Source of the DNA: Paucilactobacillus wasatchensis
GTDB lineage: Bacteria > Bacillota > Bacilli > Lactobacillales > Lactobacillaceae
Direction of reading: 5' to 3'
Length of the DNA: 49,338 bases
Assembly: GCF_000876205.1 (NCBI RefSeq)
Contig: NZ_AWTT01000008.1
Coordinates: forward strand, 1-49,338
Shown one piece after another: positions 1 to 7,967 of the stretch. Position numbers and translations under genes: made by a program. Each line of letters begins with the position of its first letter. Positions within the stretch are counted from its first letter, which is position 1. Under the pieces are notes generated by a model. It made no database searches. It was not told the DNA's origin and worked only from the letters and a program-made list of their open reading frames with translations.

Positions 1-332
1 TTATTGATTAAAATATCAATGTGACCGAATAATTCCATTGCCTTAGCAACAACTTCGTCAGCGATACCTGGCTTAGTCAAATCAACGTCCATAAATTCAA
101 CTTTACGATCGCGTTTTTCGATTAATGCACGGGTGTCATCCCAACCTTACTTACCAAATGTTGGAATGAAAACATCAGCACCAGCTTCAGCCATCGCAAC
201 TGCGTAGCCTTGGCCTAAGCCTGTGTTACCACCAGTGATGATGGCAACTTTACCATCAAGGCTGTACCAATCCATCTTGAATTGGTCCAACTCTCCTGTG
301 ATTTGTTCAATTTCTTCTTTAGATTGTGCCAT
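1..332 (-). pseudogene. kduD: 2-dehydro-3-deoxy-D-gluconate 5-dehydrogenase (KduD, SDR family), nonsense-interrupted and cut by window edge
   Basis: This is the N-terminal part of a short-chain dehydrogenase that would reduce or oxidise at C5 to form 2-keto-3-deoxygluconate after KduI. The start at 332 follows an AGGAGA ribosome-binding site. The nucleotide-binding signature GGNTGLGQG lies near residue 35. An in-frame TAA at 147-149 stops translation after 61 residues (…IPTFGK). The same frame then continues open to base 1 with recognisable SDR sequence (GWDDTRALIE, FMDVDLTKPG, LFGHIDILIN). A single base change is enough to explain this, so it is either a recent nonsense mutation or a sequence error. 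It lies 31 bases after kduI on the same strand, the usual partner. Confidence 0.85.
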
Positions 333-363
333 ATATTTTATTTTCTCCTATTTTTACTGGATA

Positions 364-1209
364 TTAACGTAATTCGTGCATGTCAACGGCATCCATGTCA
401 TCATAGGTTTGGTTTTCACCACACATTGCCCAGATGAATGAGTAGTTAGTTGTTCCGACACCACAGTGTACGGAGAAACTTGGGTTAACAACAGCTTGGT
501 CTGGTTCGAGCCAGATATGCTTTGTGTTGTCTGGAGTACCCATAAAGTGAGAAACACGTGTATCCTCTGAACCAAATTCAGTGTAAAGGTATGTTTCCAT
601 CCGGCGAGCATGTGTATGAGCTGGCATTGTGTTCCATGAGTTACCTGGTTCCAATACTGTGTAGCCCATTTGTAATTGACATGTGTCCATGATTGAAGCA
701 TCGATGTACTTGTGAATTGTCCGCTTGTTCATGTGTGCTTGGTCGCCCATTGGCATTGCAATTGCATCTTTGTATGACAACTTTTTGCTTGGATATGCTT
801 TGTGAGCTGGTGTTGAAACTACATAGAACTTAGCTGGGTTCTTAGCATCGTCTGATTCAAACACAACGTGCTTTGTTCCCATGCTGATGTAGTAACCATC
901 GTGAGGTTCGATTGATTGTTTGTCGCCATCGATTGTAACTGTTCCTTTACCACCAATGTTGATAAATCCTAATTCACGACGTTGTAGGAAGAATTCAACC
1001 CCTAATTCTTTACCAAGTTCAATTTCAAGTGACTTAGTAACTGGTGTAACTCCACCAAAGATCATGCGATCATTGTATGTGTAAGTTAAGAGAATATCAT
1101 CAGAACTGAAAATCTTTTCCATCAAGAACTCTTCGCGCATTTGATCCGTGCTGTAATGCTCAATATCCTTAGGGCTATGAGCATACTTTGTTACCATTTT
1201 GAATGACAT
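364..1209 (-). CDS. kduI: 4-deoxy-L-threo-5-hexosulose-uronate ketol-isomerase (KduI)
   Basis: A cytoplasmic cupin-fold isomerase that converts the unsaturated-uronate product DKI to DKII in pectin breakdown. The protein is 281 residues from the chosen start (ATG at 1209, GGAGG 9 bases upstream), the usual family length. A longer in-frame ATG at 1224 would place the Shine-Dalgarno inside the gene and is rejected. The metal ligands expected for KduI are present: HTH in PAHTHARRMETYLY (about H198, H200, E205) and H248 in FSVHCGVG. It is the first gene of a kduI-kduD transcript and has its own promoter, an operator-like palindrome and a cre-like site upstream. Confidence 0.95.
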   Translation of the reverse strand: MSFKMVTKYAHSPKDIEHYSTDQMREEFLMEKIFSSDDILLTYTYNDRMIFGGVTPVTKSLEIELGKELGVEFFLQRRELGFINIGGKGTVTIDGDKQSIEPHDGYYISMGTKHVVFESDDAKNPAKFYVVSTPAHKAYPSKKLSYKDAIAMPMGDQAHMNKRTIHKYIDASIMDTCQLQMGYTVLEPGNSWNTMPAHTHARRMETYLYTEFGSEDTRVSHFMGTPDNTKHIWLEPDQAVVNPSFSVHCGVGTTNYSFIWAMCGENQTYDDMDAVDMHELR

Positions 1210-1234
1210 TACAAAAGCCTCCATATTTCTTATT

Positions 1235-1252
1235 AGGAAATTTGTATTTCCT
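1235..1252. promoter_or_regulatory. Operator-like palindrome in the kduI leader
   Basis: AGGAAAT-TTGT-ATTTCCT is an inverted repeat with perfect 7-bp arms, between the -10 box and the kduI ribosome-binding site. The GAAAT…ATTTC core resembles the general look of KdgR (IclR-family) sites, and an IclR-type gene lies at 2951-3706. The pairing of regulator and site is inference. Confidence 0.5.
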
Positions 1253-1264
1253 GTTTACAGCAAA

Positions 1265-1293
1265 ATAATATAGCTTACTGCCAAAAAATGCAA
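1265..1293 (-). promoter_or_regulatory. Sigma-A type promoter of kduI-kduD
   Basis: On the minus strand, -35 TTGCAT (1288-1293) and -10 TATTAT (1265-1270) are separated by exactly 17 bases. A small inverted repeat GCAAG-6-CTTGC (1290-1305) overlaps the -35 box and could be a second operator half. The 1210-1522 gap holds this promoter, the downstream palindrome and a cre-like site; nothing else certain is seen in it. Confidence 0.65.
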
Positions 1294-1326
1294 GTGTATT
1301 CTTGCACTTACTTTCAACTAATTTTA

Positions 1327-1340
1327 TAAAGCGCTTTCGT
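1327..1340. promoter_or_regulatory. cre-like catabolite-control site upstream of kduI
   Basis: TAAAGCGCTTTCGT is close to the CcpA consensus TGWAANCGNTNWCA around a perfect AAAGCGCTTT palindrome. It lies about 34 bases upstream of the kduI -35 box, in the divergent region shared with the gene at 1523. Carbon catabolite control is expected for such a pathway. Confidence 0.5.
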
Positions 1341-1522
1341 AAACCGCTGTCATGTGCGGGTTGATAAGGTTATTACTCATTTTAAAACTAGTTAATTATT
1401 TTTTGTCTTTTAAAAGATTTGGCAAATTTATCCCTATGACTTGTGAACGAACCAGCAAAATTGATCATTTGCAAATTAGTTGTAGCATTAGGTTAAGCAC
1501 CAAATAATTGGAGGTAACTACT

Positions 1523-1798
1523 ATGAGTTCAAAAACTATTCGGATTGATCCCGAAAAATTTGCATATCACTTTATGGATTCAGTTGCTAAACCCGAAGTT
1601 GCTAAAGCAGACATGCAGTCCGCATCCAAAGACCAGCTATTTGCATATTTGTCAGCGTATGTCTTGATTGAGCAATTCAACCAGTCTGAAGCAAGTAACT
1701 TTTTAAATGATTCGGACAAAGACATTAGTGAATTATCGATGGGTAAATTCTTAGAATTAATCTCACAAAAAAATACATTCGGACCGAGTGCAAAATAA
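1523..1798 (+). CDS. Uncharacterised 91-residue protein
   Basis: Not recognised. The start at 1523 is chosen because GGAGG at 1510-1514 fits it; an upstream in-frame ATG at 1508 overlaps that Shine-Dalgarno. The product is acidic, soluble and probably helical (stretches such as KDQLFAYLSAYVLIEQF), with no signal peptide or membrane segment. It is divergent from kduI and followed by a good terminator, so it is a single-gene transcript. It may share control with kduI through the common upstream region, but no role in uronate metabolism can be shown. Confidence 0.7.
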   Translation: MSSKTIRIDPEKFAYHFMDSVAKPEVAKADMQSASKDQLFAYLSAYVLIEQFNQSEASNFLNDSDKDISELSMGKFLELISQKNTFGPSAK

Positions 1799-1832
1799 AT
1801 TTTTTATACTTTAATTTTTAACTTGGTGAAAT

Positions 1833-1865
1833 ACGATTGTGCCTTAGGCACGCTCGTGTTTTTTT
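1833..1865 (+). terminator. Rho-independent terminator after the 91-residue gene
   Basis: ACGATTGTGCC / GGCACGCTCGT stem with a TTA loop, followed by seven T residues on the plus strand. Confidence 0.75.
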
Positions 1866-1940
1866 GATCCGGACACCTTTTGTTACTAACTTTTATTGTT
1901 TAATTACGCGACAAAAGACAGACTATTGCGCGTATCCCAA

Positions 1941-1979
1941 TAAAATCAATGTTTCTAGCACCTGGGGACATTGATTTTA
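1941..1979. repeat. 12-bp perfect inverted repeat of unknown role
   Basis: TAAAATCAATGT and ACATTGATTTTA flank a 15-base loop. There is no T-tract, so it does not look like a terminator. It lies about 50 bases upstream of the promoter of the gene at 2095 and could be an operator or an RNA hairpin. Confidence 0.5.
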
Positions 1980-2027
1980 CTACATTAATGTTCAGCATCT
2001 AACCGTCTTTCTCCGTTACTTTAATTC

Positions 2028-2056
2028 TTGACTTCCCCTATGTAAACTATTACTCT
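2028..2056 (+). promoter_or_regulatory. Promoter of the TIM-barrel gene at 2095
   Basis: TTGACT (2028-2033), a 17-base spacer and TACTCT (2051-2056), followed by a GGAGG ribosome-binding site about 10 bases before the ATG. Confidence 0.55.
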
Positions 2057-2094
2057 TTATGTGTTTTTACTAACAAACTTTTGGAGGGCTCATT

Positions 2095-2835
2095 ATGGAC
2101 ATCAGTAAAATTGTTTTGAACACGTTAGTATTTGATAATGAACACAATGCAGGGTTGTCACAACCTGACATGTTACAAAAAGTGGCCGATTTTGACATTA
2201 AGACAGTGGAAGTACGCCGCGAATATTTTAAAGATATCGCTGCCGAAACCAACGAAATTAAACAAATCAACCAAAAATTAGGGCTAAAAGTATTTTACAG
2301 TGTCCCTGAAAAAATCTTCACGGATGATGGCTCCCTTAACCCAGAATTATCAGCCTATTTTGACGAAGCTAAGACGATGGGTGTCAGCGAATTGAAAATG
2401 AATATCGGTAACTTCACCGGCTTCACTGCCGACATCAAAGCTGGCCTAGCTAAAGTGTTGAGCACAGGCATTCAATTCAACGTTGAAAATGATCAAACTA
2501 GCCAAAACGGTGCTAGCAAAAATATCCTCAACTTCTTAAACGCGGCTAAGGAAAACAATCTAGATATCCAATTTGTGTTTGACTTAGGCAACTGGCGTTT
2601 TGTTGCTGAAGACGAACAAAGCGTTGCTACCAGCATCAATCAATTTGTCCGTTACATCCACGTTAAAAACGTCACCCAAGACAACGGTAAAACTGGTGTT
2701 GTTGCGTTAGACCAGGGTGTCATTGACTGGCAAAGTACCCTTAAGCACTTACCAACCAATGTCCCAGTTGCTTTGGAATATCCAGCTACTAGTGCTGAAA
2801 TTCAACATGGCATTGATTTGTTAGTTAAATACTAA
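2095..2835 (+). CDS. Sugar phosphate isomerase/epimerase-like TIM-barrel protein
   Basis: A 246-residue protein of the xylose-isomerase-like TIM-barrel (AP endonuclease 2) superfamily. Barrel-strand motifs visible are KTVEVRREYF, LGLKVFYSVP, VSELKMNIGNF, IQFNVENDQT, QFVFDLGNWRF and RYIHVKNV. The acidic and histidine residues in VENDQ, FDLGNW and IHVKN sit where this fold binds its metal. The substrate cannot be read from the sequence; the setting beside kduI and an IclR regulator suggests a uronate or keto-sugar. It has its own promoter and ends at a bidirectional terminator shared with the convergent IclR gene. Confidence 0.8.
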   Translation: MDISKIVLNTLVFDNEHNAGLSQPDMLQKVADFDIKTVEVRREYFKDIAAETNEIKQINQKLGLKVFYSVPEKIFTDDGSLNPELSAYFDEAKTMGVSELKMNIGNFTGFTADIKAGLAKVLSTGIQFNVENDQTSQNGASKNILNFLNAAKENNLDIQFVFDLGNWRFVAEDEQSVATSINQFVRYIHVKNVTQDNGKTGVVALDQGVIDWQSTLKHLPTNVPVALEYPATSAEIQHGIDLLVKY

Positions 2836-2847
2836 CCATAATCAATA

Positions 2848-2902
2848 AAAATAGTGCCCAGAAATTAATCTAACAGATTATTTTCCAGGGCACTATTTTT
2901 TT
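2848..2902. terminator. Bidirectional terminator between TIM-barrel gene and iclR-type gene
   Basis: ATAGTGCCC … GGGCACTAT stem with A/T tracts on both sides, placed between convergent genes. Confidence 0.85.
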
Positions 2903-2950
2903 GCACATTACTCATCAAAATGGGTAGACCAATTTATAATTTACGTTAAA

Positions 2951-3706
2951 TTAGTTAAGCTCTACCTCAATTTTTTGCTTCACCGCCAATAATTCTTTAA
3001 TAATTTTATCGCGATAAGCCGGTGTCATTCTAAATTTAGGTAAGCTGACGCTTAGTGCACCAACTGTGATGGACGCTTGTTTCAGGTACGTGGCAACACA
3101 ATACATATCTTTTTCTTGTTCTTCATCATCAATTGCGAAGCCTTGTTTACGAATCTTTTTGATTTCAGCCATTAACTGCTGTGGCTCAGTAATCGTATGC
3201 TCTGTAAAAGGTGTCATCTTCGCGGTTGCCAAATAGCGTGCCACCCGGTCATCATCGTACGTACTCAAAACGGCCTTACCAATTCCTGAGCTATAAAATG
3301 GCCGGGTTAAACCAATTTTGGAAGTCATGTAAATATTTTGATTTTTAGGCTCAATTTTATTGACATAGACCACTTCATTTTCACGGGGCACCGCAAAATG
3401 GACGGTTTCATCGATTTTGCTTTGCAACAATTCCAAAAATGGCTGCGTAATTTCAATTAACGAAGTGATATCCGTCTTTACGTTACTAAATTGGATGAAT
3501 TTAGTGCCCAGAAAATACTCTTTACTCTCGCTTGCCTTGGATGCGTAACCAATATAAACGAGGGTCGTCAGTATTTTTGAAACAGTGGGCGGATTGATCC
3601 CCGTAGCAGCCGAAACTTCATGAATCGTTTTACTCTTGCCGTCCCCCAGGACGTCAAGAATTTGCGCAGCTTTAACTAAGACACTGCCATATAGTTTACC
3701 TTCCAC
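2951..3706 (-). CDS. IclR-family transcriptional regulator (KdgR-like)
   Basis: A 251-residue regulator with an N-terminal winged helix-turn-helix (about residues 8-60: KTIHEVSAATGINPPTVSKI) and a C-terminal IclR effector domain (about 80-250: ETVHFAVPRENEVVYVNKIE, YSSGIGKAVLST, GFAIDDEEQEKDMYCVA). It starts with GTG at 3706, with AGGAGG a few bases upstream. In uronate clusters, IclR members of the KdgR type sense 2-keto-3-deoxygluconate and repress kdu and uxa genes; that role fits here but is inferred from context. It follows the aldo/keto reductase on the same strand after 62 bases. Confidence 0.88.
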   Translation of the reverse strand: MEGKLYGSVLVKAAQILDVLGDGKSKTIHEVSAATGINPPTVSKILTTLVYIGYASKASESKEYFLGTKFIQFSNVKTDITSLIEITQPFLELLQSKIDETVHFAVPRENEVVYVNKIEPKNQNIYMTSKIGLTRPFYSSGIGKAVLSTYDDDRVARYLATAKMTPFTEHTITEPQQLMAEIKKIRKQGFAIDDEEQEKDMYCVATYLKQASITVGALSVSLPKFRMTPAYRDKIIKELLAVKQKIEVELN

Positions 3707-3768
3707 GATTGTCCTCCTACGAACACGAATTAATAATCTATTCTACCACAGTTAACATTTAGACCAAT

Positions 3769-4602
3769 TTAATGTTGTTCGTGGGTCGCTGGATTTTGAT
3801 CTGCACTGCGACCATCAATTTGAGATAATGAACTAATTTTAGCCATCTGTTGTTGATTCAGTTTAAAATCAAAAATAGCTCGATTCTCAAGTTGGTGGTG
3901 AGCGCTATGAGAGCGTGGAATCGGGATAACTCCTTGTTGCAATTCCCATCGTAAAACAACTTGTGCTACCGACTTATTTTCATCGGCGGCAATTTGGAGT
4001 AAAGCAGGGTCCTTGTAAATGTTGCCACTACGGCCTAATGGACTCCAACCGATCGTTTGAATCGCATGTTGTTGATCAAATTCAATTCCTGCTTGATTAT
4101 TAAAGTACGGATAAACTTGAATTTCATTAACAGCTGGTATCACATCAGTTTCTTTGATTAATCTCATAGTATGCTCTGGCAAAAAGTTAGACACACCAAT
4201 TGACTTAATATCGCCCCGTTTTTGTGCTTCAATTAACGCCTGCCACGCCGATACATATTGGTCCTGTTGTGGGTTAGGCCAATGAATTAAATATAAATCA
4301 AAATAGTCGAGCTGCATGCGAAACAACGATTCTTCAATTGCATTTAGTGCATCTTGATATGCATGATAGCGCCCCGGCAACTTAGACATCACTGTAATTT
4401 GTTCTCGTGGCACGGATGATTGCCTGACAGCTGCTCCCACGGCACCTTCGTTGTCATAATTAAAAGCTGAATCCAAAAAATGATACCCATTATTAATGGC
4501 GGCAGTAATTGCCTGCTGCCCACCATTACCACGAAGTTGAGCGGTACCAAATCCAATTGCCGGGATCTGATTACCATCATTTAATTTTATTTGTTGATCC
4601 AT
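3769..4602 (-). CDS. Aldo/keto reductase
   Basis: A 277-residue NADPH-dependent (alpha/beta)8-barrel reductase. The catalytic tetrad of the family is visible: Asp and Tyr in FLDSAFNYDNEGAVG, Lys in VMSKLPGRYH and His in YLIHWPNP. C-terminal cofactor-binding sequence IPIPRSHSAHH is present. It lies downstream of uxaC but behind a hairpin terminator, so it may be transcribed by readthrough or separately. In a uronate cluster it could reduce a uronate or an aldehyde by-product. The true substrate cannot be told from the sequence. Confidence 0.88.
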   Translation of the reverse strand: MDQQIKLNDGNQIPAIGFGTAQLRGNGGQQAITAAINNGYHFLDSAFNYDNEGAVGAAVRQSSVPREQITVMSKLPGRYHAYQDALNAIEESLFRMQLDYFDLYLIHWPNPQQDQYVSAWQALIEAQKRGDIKSIGVSNFLPEHTMRLIKETDVIPAVNEIQVYPYFNNQAGIEFDQQHAIQTIGWSPLGRSGNIYKDPALLQIAADENKSVAQVVLRWELQQGVIPIPRSHSAHHQLENRAIFDFKLNQQQMAKISSLSQIDGRSADQNPATHEQH

Positions 4603-4666
4603 GTGTTCTCATTCCTTTACGTTAAAGTAAACTGCTCAAACCATTGCTATTATAAACCATAACGCA

Positions 4667-4707
4667 AATAAAGCGGTCTTTGTCACCACAACAGAGACCA
4701 CTTTATT
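4667..4707 (-). terminator. Terminator downstream of uxaC
   Basis: AATAAAGCGGTCTTTG / CAGAGACCACTTTATT stem. On the minus strand it ends in a TTTATTT run just after uxaC. Confidence 0.65.
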
Positions 4708-4738
4708 CATAGTTCAGCCTGAATTAAAGTAAATTCAA

Positions 4739-6184
4739 TTATTCAAATAGTTCGTCCGGCGTAGCATCCTTAAAGAAGCCGAAAAAATTATAAGCATTAT
4801 TGTACGAAATATCTTCAACAATTTGGCCCAAATAATCTTCATCATCTGGAACACGACCAGCTTCAGCTAACTCACCATAGAAATTGCATAACACACGCCG
4901 GAAATACTCGTGACGCGGATATGATAGAAAACTGCGTGAATCAGTTAGCATCCCGACAAAGTTTGGTAATAGACTCTCCTGGGCGAAGATCCGCAATTGT
5001 TCATGCATCCCTTCAGCAGTGTCATTAAACCACCAACCAGCACCGAGTTGCATCCGTTGAACGCCGCCTTCCTGGAAGGCTCCCATCATCGTTGCTAGTT
5101 CCATCCAATCATTTGGATTCAATGAATAAAAGATCGATTTTGGTACATCGTTAGTGTCACGCATTTTGGTATATAGTTTTTGCAAGTGTAACGCAATGTC
5201 TGGTTGTGTACCAACCGCATCATAACCAGTATCTACGCCTAGTTGCTGATACATTGGCCGGTTGAGATCCCGCACTGAATTAACGTGAAACTGCATTGTC
5301 CAGTCAAGTTCCTTGTTAAATTTCATCAAATTTTCCAGCAGACCAGTCAAATATTTGTCAATTTCAACCGCTGTTAGCTCGTCATCACGAATCGCCTTTT
5401 GCATGATCGCATTTAGTTCATCCTCAGACGCTTCAGCAAAATGATAGGTTAATAATGAATGGTCTGATAATCGACCGCCCATTTCATTAAAGTATTCAAA
5501 TCGCTGGTGCACAGCCTTTAACATGCTAGCAAAGTCGGTCACATTAACGCCGGAAACTTCACTCAGTGTTTGTAGATATTCACCATAACCTGGCTTATCT
5601 AACTGAATCAGTTTATCCGGACGCATTGCGGGCAAAGTACGGAAACCACTTTCCTTTTCTTCGGCCTTCAACAACTTGTGATACTTCAAATCAGAGGCTG
5701 GATCGTCCGTGGTGCAGACCGCCTTAACATTTGAATTTTTAATCAAATTACGGGGCTTAAATGCATCTGTTTGGAGCAATTTATTAGCCTTTTCCCAGAT
5801 GGCAGGTGCCGTTTGTCGTGTAAAGGTATCGTTAATACCAAAGAAACGGCGTAATTCCAAGTGCGTCCATTCGTATAATGGGTTGCCAGCAGATTTTTCA
5901 ATCGTGCCCGCCCAGGCTAGAAACTTCTGGTATTCATCGCCATCCCCGGTGATTAATTCTTCTGGCACGCCGTTAGCCCGCATCAAACGCCACTTGTAGT
6001 GGTCACCATAATGGTCTTCGTTAATCCAAATACGGGTGATATTAGGATAGTTTTTGTTTTCATAAATTTCTTCTGGACTTAAATGACAGTGAAAATCAAT
6101 GATCGGCATTTTTTTGGCGTGATCATTAAATAATTTCTTTGCCATTTCGTTTCGTAGTAAAAAGTTATCATCAAGTAATGCCAT
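4739..6184 (-). CDS. uxaC: Glucuronate/galacturonate isomerase (UxaC)
   Basis: Uronate isomerase that converts D-galacturonate to D-tagaturonate and D-glucuronate to D-fructuronate in the cytoplasm. The start at 6184 ([12 protein letters not shown]) follows AAGGAG and gives 481 residues, normal for UxaC; the frame is open upstream but without a better start. The amidohydrolase-like signature [12 protein letters not shown] is near residue 30, with [18 protein letters not shown] and [10 protein letters not shown] near the C-terminus. It follows uxaE in the same direction, and together they make fructuronate from galacturonate. Confidence 0.95.
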   Translation of the reverse strand: MALLDDNFLLRNEMAKKLFNDHAKKMPIIDFHCHLSPEEIYENKNYPNITRIWINEDHYGDHYKWRLMRANGVPEELITGDGDEYQKFLAWAGTIEKSAGNPLYEWTHLELRRFFGINDTFTRQTAPAIWEKANKLLQTDAFKPRNLIKNSNVKAVCTTDDPASDLKYHKLLKAEEKESGFRTLPAMRPDKLIQLDKPGYGEYLQTLSEVSGVNVTDFASMLKAVHQRFEYFNEMGGRLSDHSLLTYHFAEASEDELNAIMQKAIRDDELTAVEIDKYLTGLLENLMKFNKELDWTMQFHVNSVRDLNRPMYQQLGVDTGYDAVGTQPDIALHLQKLYTKMRDTNDVPKSIFYSLNPNDWMELATMMGAFQEGGVQRMQLGAGWWFNDTAEGMHEQLRIFAQESLLPNFVGMLTDSRSFLSYPRHEYFRRVLCNFYGELAEAGRVPDDEDYLGQIVEDISYNNAYNFFGFFKDATPDELFE

Positions 6185-6236
6185 GAATTGCACGCTCCTT
6201 AGCAAGATTGTTATTTCAATTAGTCGATTAAGCGAA

Positions 6237-6283
6237 ACTAACTTTACCCCGACCGCTTTCTTGGCGATCAAAGTAAAGTTAGT
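6237..6283. repeat. Long stem-loop between uxaE and uxaC
   Basis: ACTAACTTTAC and GTAAAGTTAGT form perfect 11-bp arms, with weaker inner pairing (GACCGC / GCGATC). There is no T-tract, so it is more likely an mRNA processing or stability element within the operon than a terminator. Confidence 0.5.
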
Positions 6284-6350
6284 CGTACGCTAAGATATGG
6301 TGACGTTAACATATGTCAAAATTAAGCTGACTTATCTTTTTCACCACAGC

Positions 6351-7910
6351 CTAGTTTTTACGTTCATATTTGGCCTTAACTTCTTCTTTAGTAGCAGCCT
6401 TGCCCTGTAACAAATCAATATGTTCTGCAATGTGACGATTCAAGAAGTCATCATATTCATCTTGATACTTCTTTAGGAGGTTAAAGAAGCGGTCCCGATA
6501 AACATACTTAAAGCTTTCTTGATAGTTCAACACATTGCCATACATCGTATGCAGAATCTGACGGGGGTTATCATCTGTCAACAATGACATAACATTGCTA
6601 TCATTGATTGTTTCAGGTTTTGGTGAGTTACTTTGGTCTGCATGGAAGACGTAGAATGGTTTAACATCAGCCAAGTTATCAAATGAGTATTTGTAAATTT
6701 CCTGCATCAATTTTGGATCTTCCTTAGCAATAACTCGCAATGCTTCTAGCCAGTTAGTACCAGCTGTCTTAACATGCCAGCCGTTTTTCTTTGAAAGACG
6801 ACCAATGATTGGGTAAACAGAAAGTTTATCTGAACCAGAGTGAATACTTAAACGATAGCCAAAGTTTTCAGCGATTGCTTCATGAACCACGTATTCTTTC
6901 TCGAAACGACCTAGATCACCAATGTAGTCAATGGCCTTCTGAAATTCACCATAGAACTTAGGAGCTAAAGTTTCTGGTGTAATGCCATTGTTCTTCAACT
7001 CATTAGCGAAGAAGTAGTGGTTACCAGGAGTGGTTGGTACGATGGTTTCATCCATTGAAATTTCAAAGTCCAAGTTAAATGGTTTGATGAAACGATGGTA
7101 AATATAAGTAGCATATTCAACGGCATCAAAGAAAATCAAAACTGATTGTTCAACATCTTTTTTACTAAAGTGAACTTCAGCATTCTCGCCAAGTTTGAAT
7201 GTCTTATCCAGATAAGCACTGTTGAAGCGGTTAACATACTCGTCGTCTAACGCGTTGAATTTAGCATCCAACTCTTCATCAGATAAGTCCGCAATCTCAT
7301 TATGAATCTTCTTGGTAGCATCCAAAGTAATCATGGTGCAGCCACTTTCAACAGCATATTCAACTTCATAAGGTTCCTTAACGTGGTCGCCATCAGCGCC
7401 CCAACCATCTGTGTACCCTTCTTCAAAGACAGCCCATGATGCTGATTGAACAACATCTAATTCAGTCCGGTCAGTCAAAAGTAATTCACGAATTGATTGT
7501 TGTGCCAAGATAGGGAAAATGCCGCGGCCTTTGAATAGGCGCAAATGAGCATTGGAAGCTGAGCCTAACCGATCTCCAAGGCCAAATGTGTACTTGTAAC
7601 CATGACGAGAAATGGGTTTAACCCATGGAAAACGACGACTAATTGCATCGTTGTTAACTTTCGTCAATTCTGTCACAACTAGTGTTTTACCATTTTCAGC
7701 ATCTAAGCTATCGATCGGATCAAAATCGCCAATTGTATTCGTGTCTTCGTATGCCACTAAACACTTTTTACCATCTTCATGTAAGATAAAGTACACATTA
7801 GTTCGATCAACTTGAATCGATGGTGCGTAGATTCCCTGATCGTCACCCGCGAAATTACTTGGGTTTGCAATAATGTTTTGTGCTGCTTCTATCAATTCTT
7901 CTAACTTCAA
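6351..7910 (-). CDS. uxaE: Tagaturonate epimerase (UxaE)
   Basis: A 519-residue member of the tagaturonate epimerase family, which interconverts D-tagaturonate and D-fructuronate and so bypasses the UxaB/UxaA route. Family-like blocks seen include FGLGDRLGSASNAHLRLF near residue 110, EEGYTDGWGADGDHVK near 170, and YRLSIHSGSDKLSVYP near 355 with likely metal-binding His. It starts with TTG at 7910 behind AGAGGTG. It sits between the GH105 gene and uxaC. Identification rests on recognition of the family and on context; the first use of UxaE for this step was described in Thermotoga. Confidence 0.85.
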   Translation of the reverse strand: MKLEELIEAAQNIIANPSNFAGDDQGIYAPSIQVDRTNVYFILHEDGKKCLVAYEDTNTIGDFDPIDSLDAENGKTLVVTELTKVNNDAISRRFPWVKPISRHGYKYTFGLGDRLGSASNAHLRLFKGRGIFPILAQQSIRELLLTDRTELDVVQSASWAVFEEGYTDGWGADGDHVKEPYEVEYAVESGCTMITLDATKKIHNEIADLSDEELDAKFNALDDEYVNRFNSAYLDKTFKLGENAEVHFSKKDVEQSVLIFFDAVEYATYIYHRFIKPFNLDFEISMDETIVPTTPGNHYFFANELKNNGITPETLAPKFYGEFQKAIDYIGDLGRFEKEYVVHEAIAENFGYRLSIHSGSDKLSVYPIIGRLSKKNGWHVKTAGTNWLEALRVIAKEDPKLMQEIYKYSFDNLADVKPFYVFHADQSNSPKPETINDSNVMSLLTDDNPRQILHTMYGNVLNYQESFKYVYRDRFFNLLKKYQDEYDDFLNRHIAEHIDLLQGKAATKEEVKAKYERKN

Positions 7911-7967
7911 AATATAACACCTCTTAATTTTTTTGTGGAACTTGGAAAAGCTTAAAAAATAAATCGG

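Noticed and set aside
147-332. A complete 61-residue protein at the left edge
   Set aside because: It is the N-terminus of KduD ended by a premature stop; the same frame continues with KduD sequence beyond it.
354-701. Open frame on the minus strand inside kduI
   Set aside because: Overlaps kduI in another frame and has no family features.
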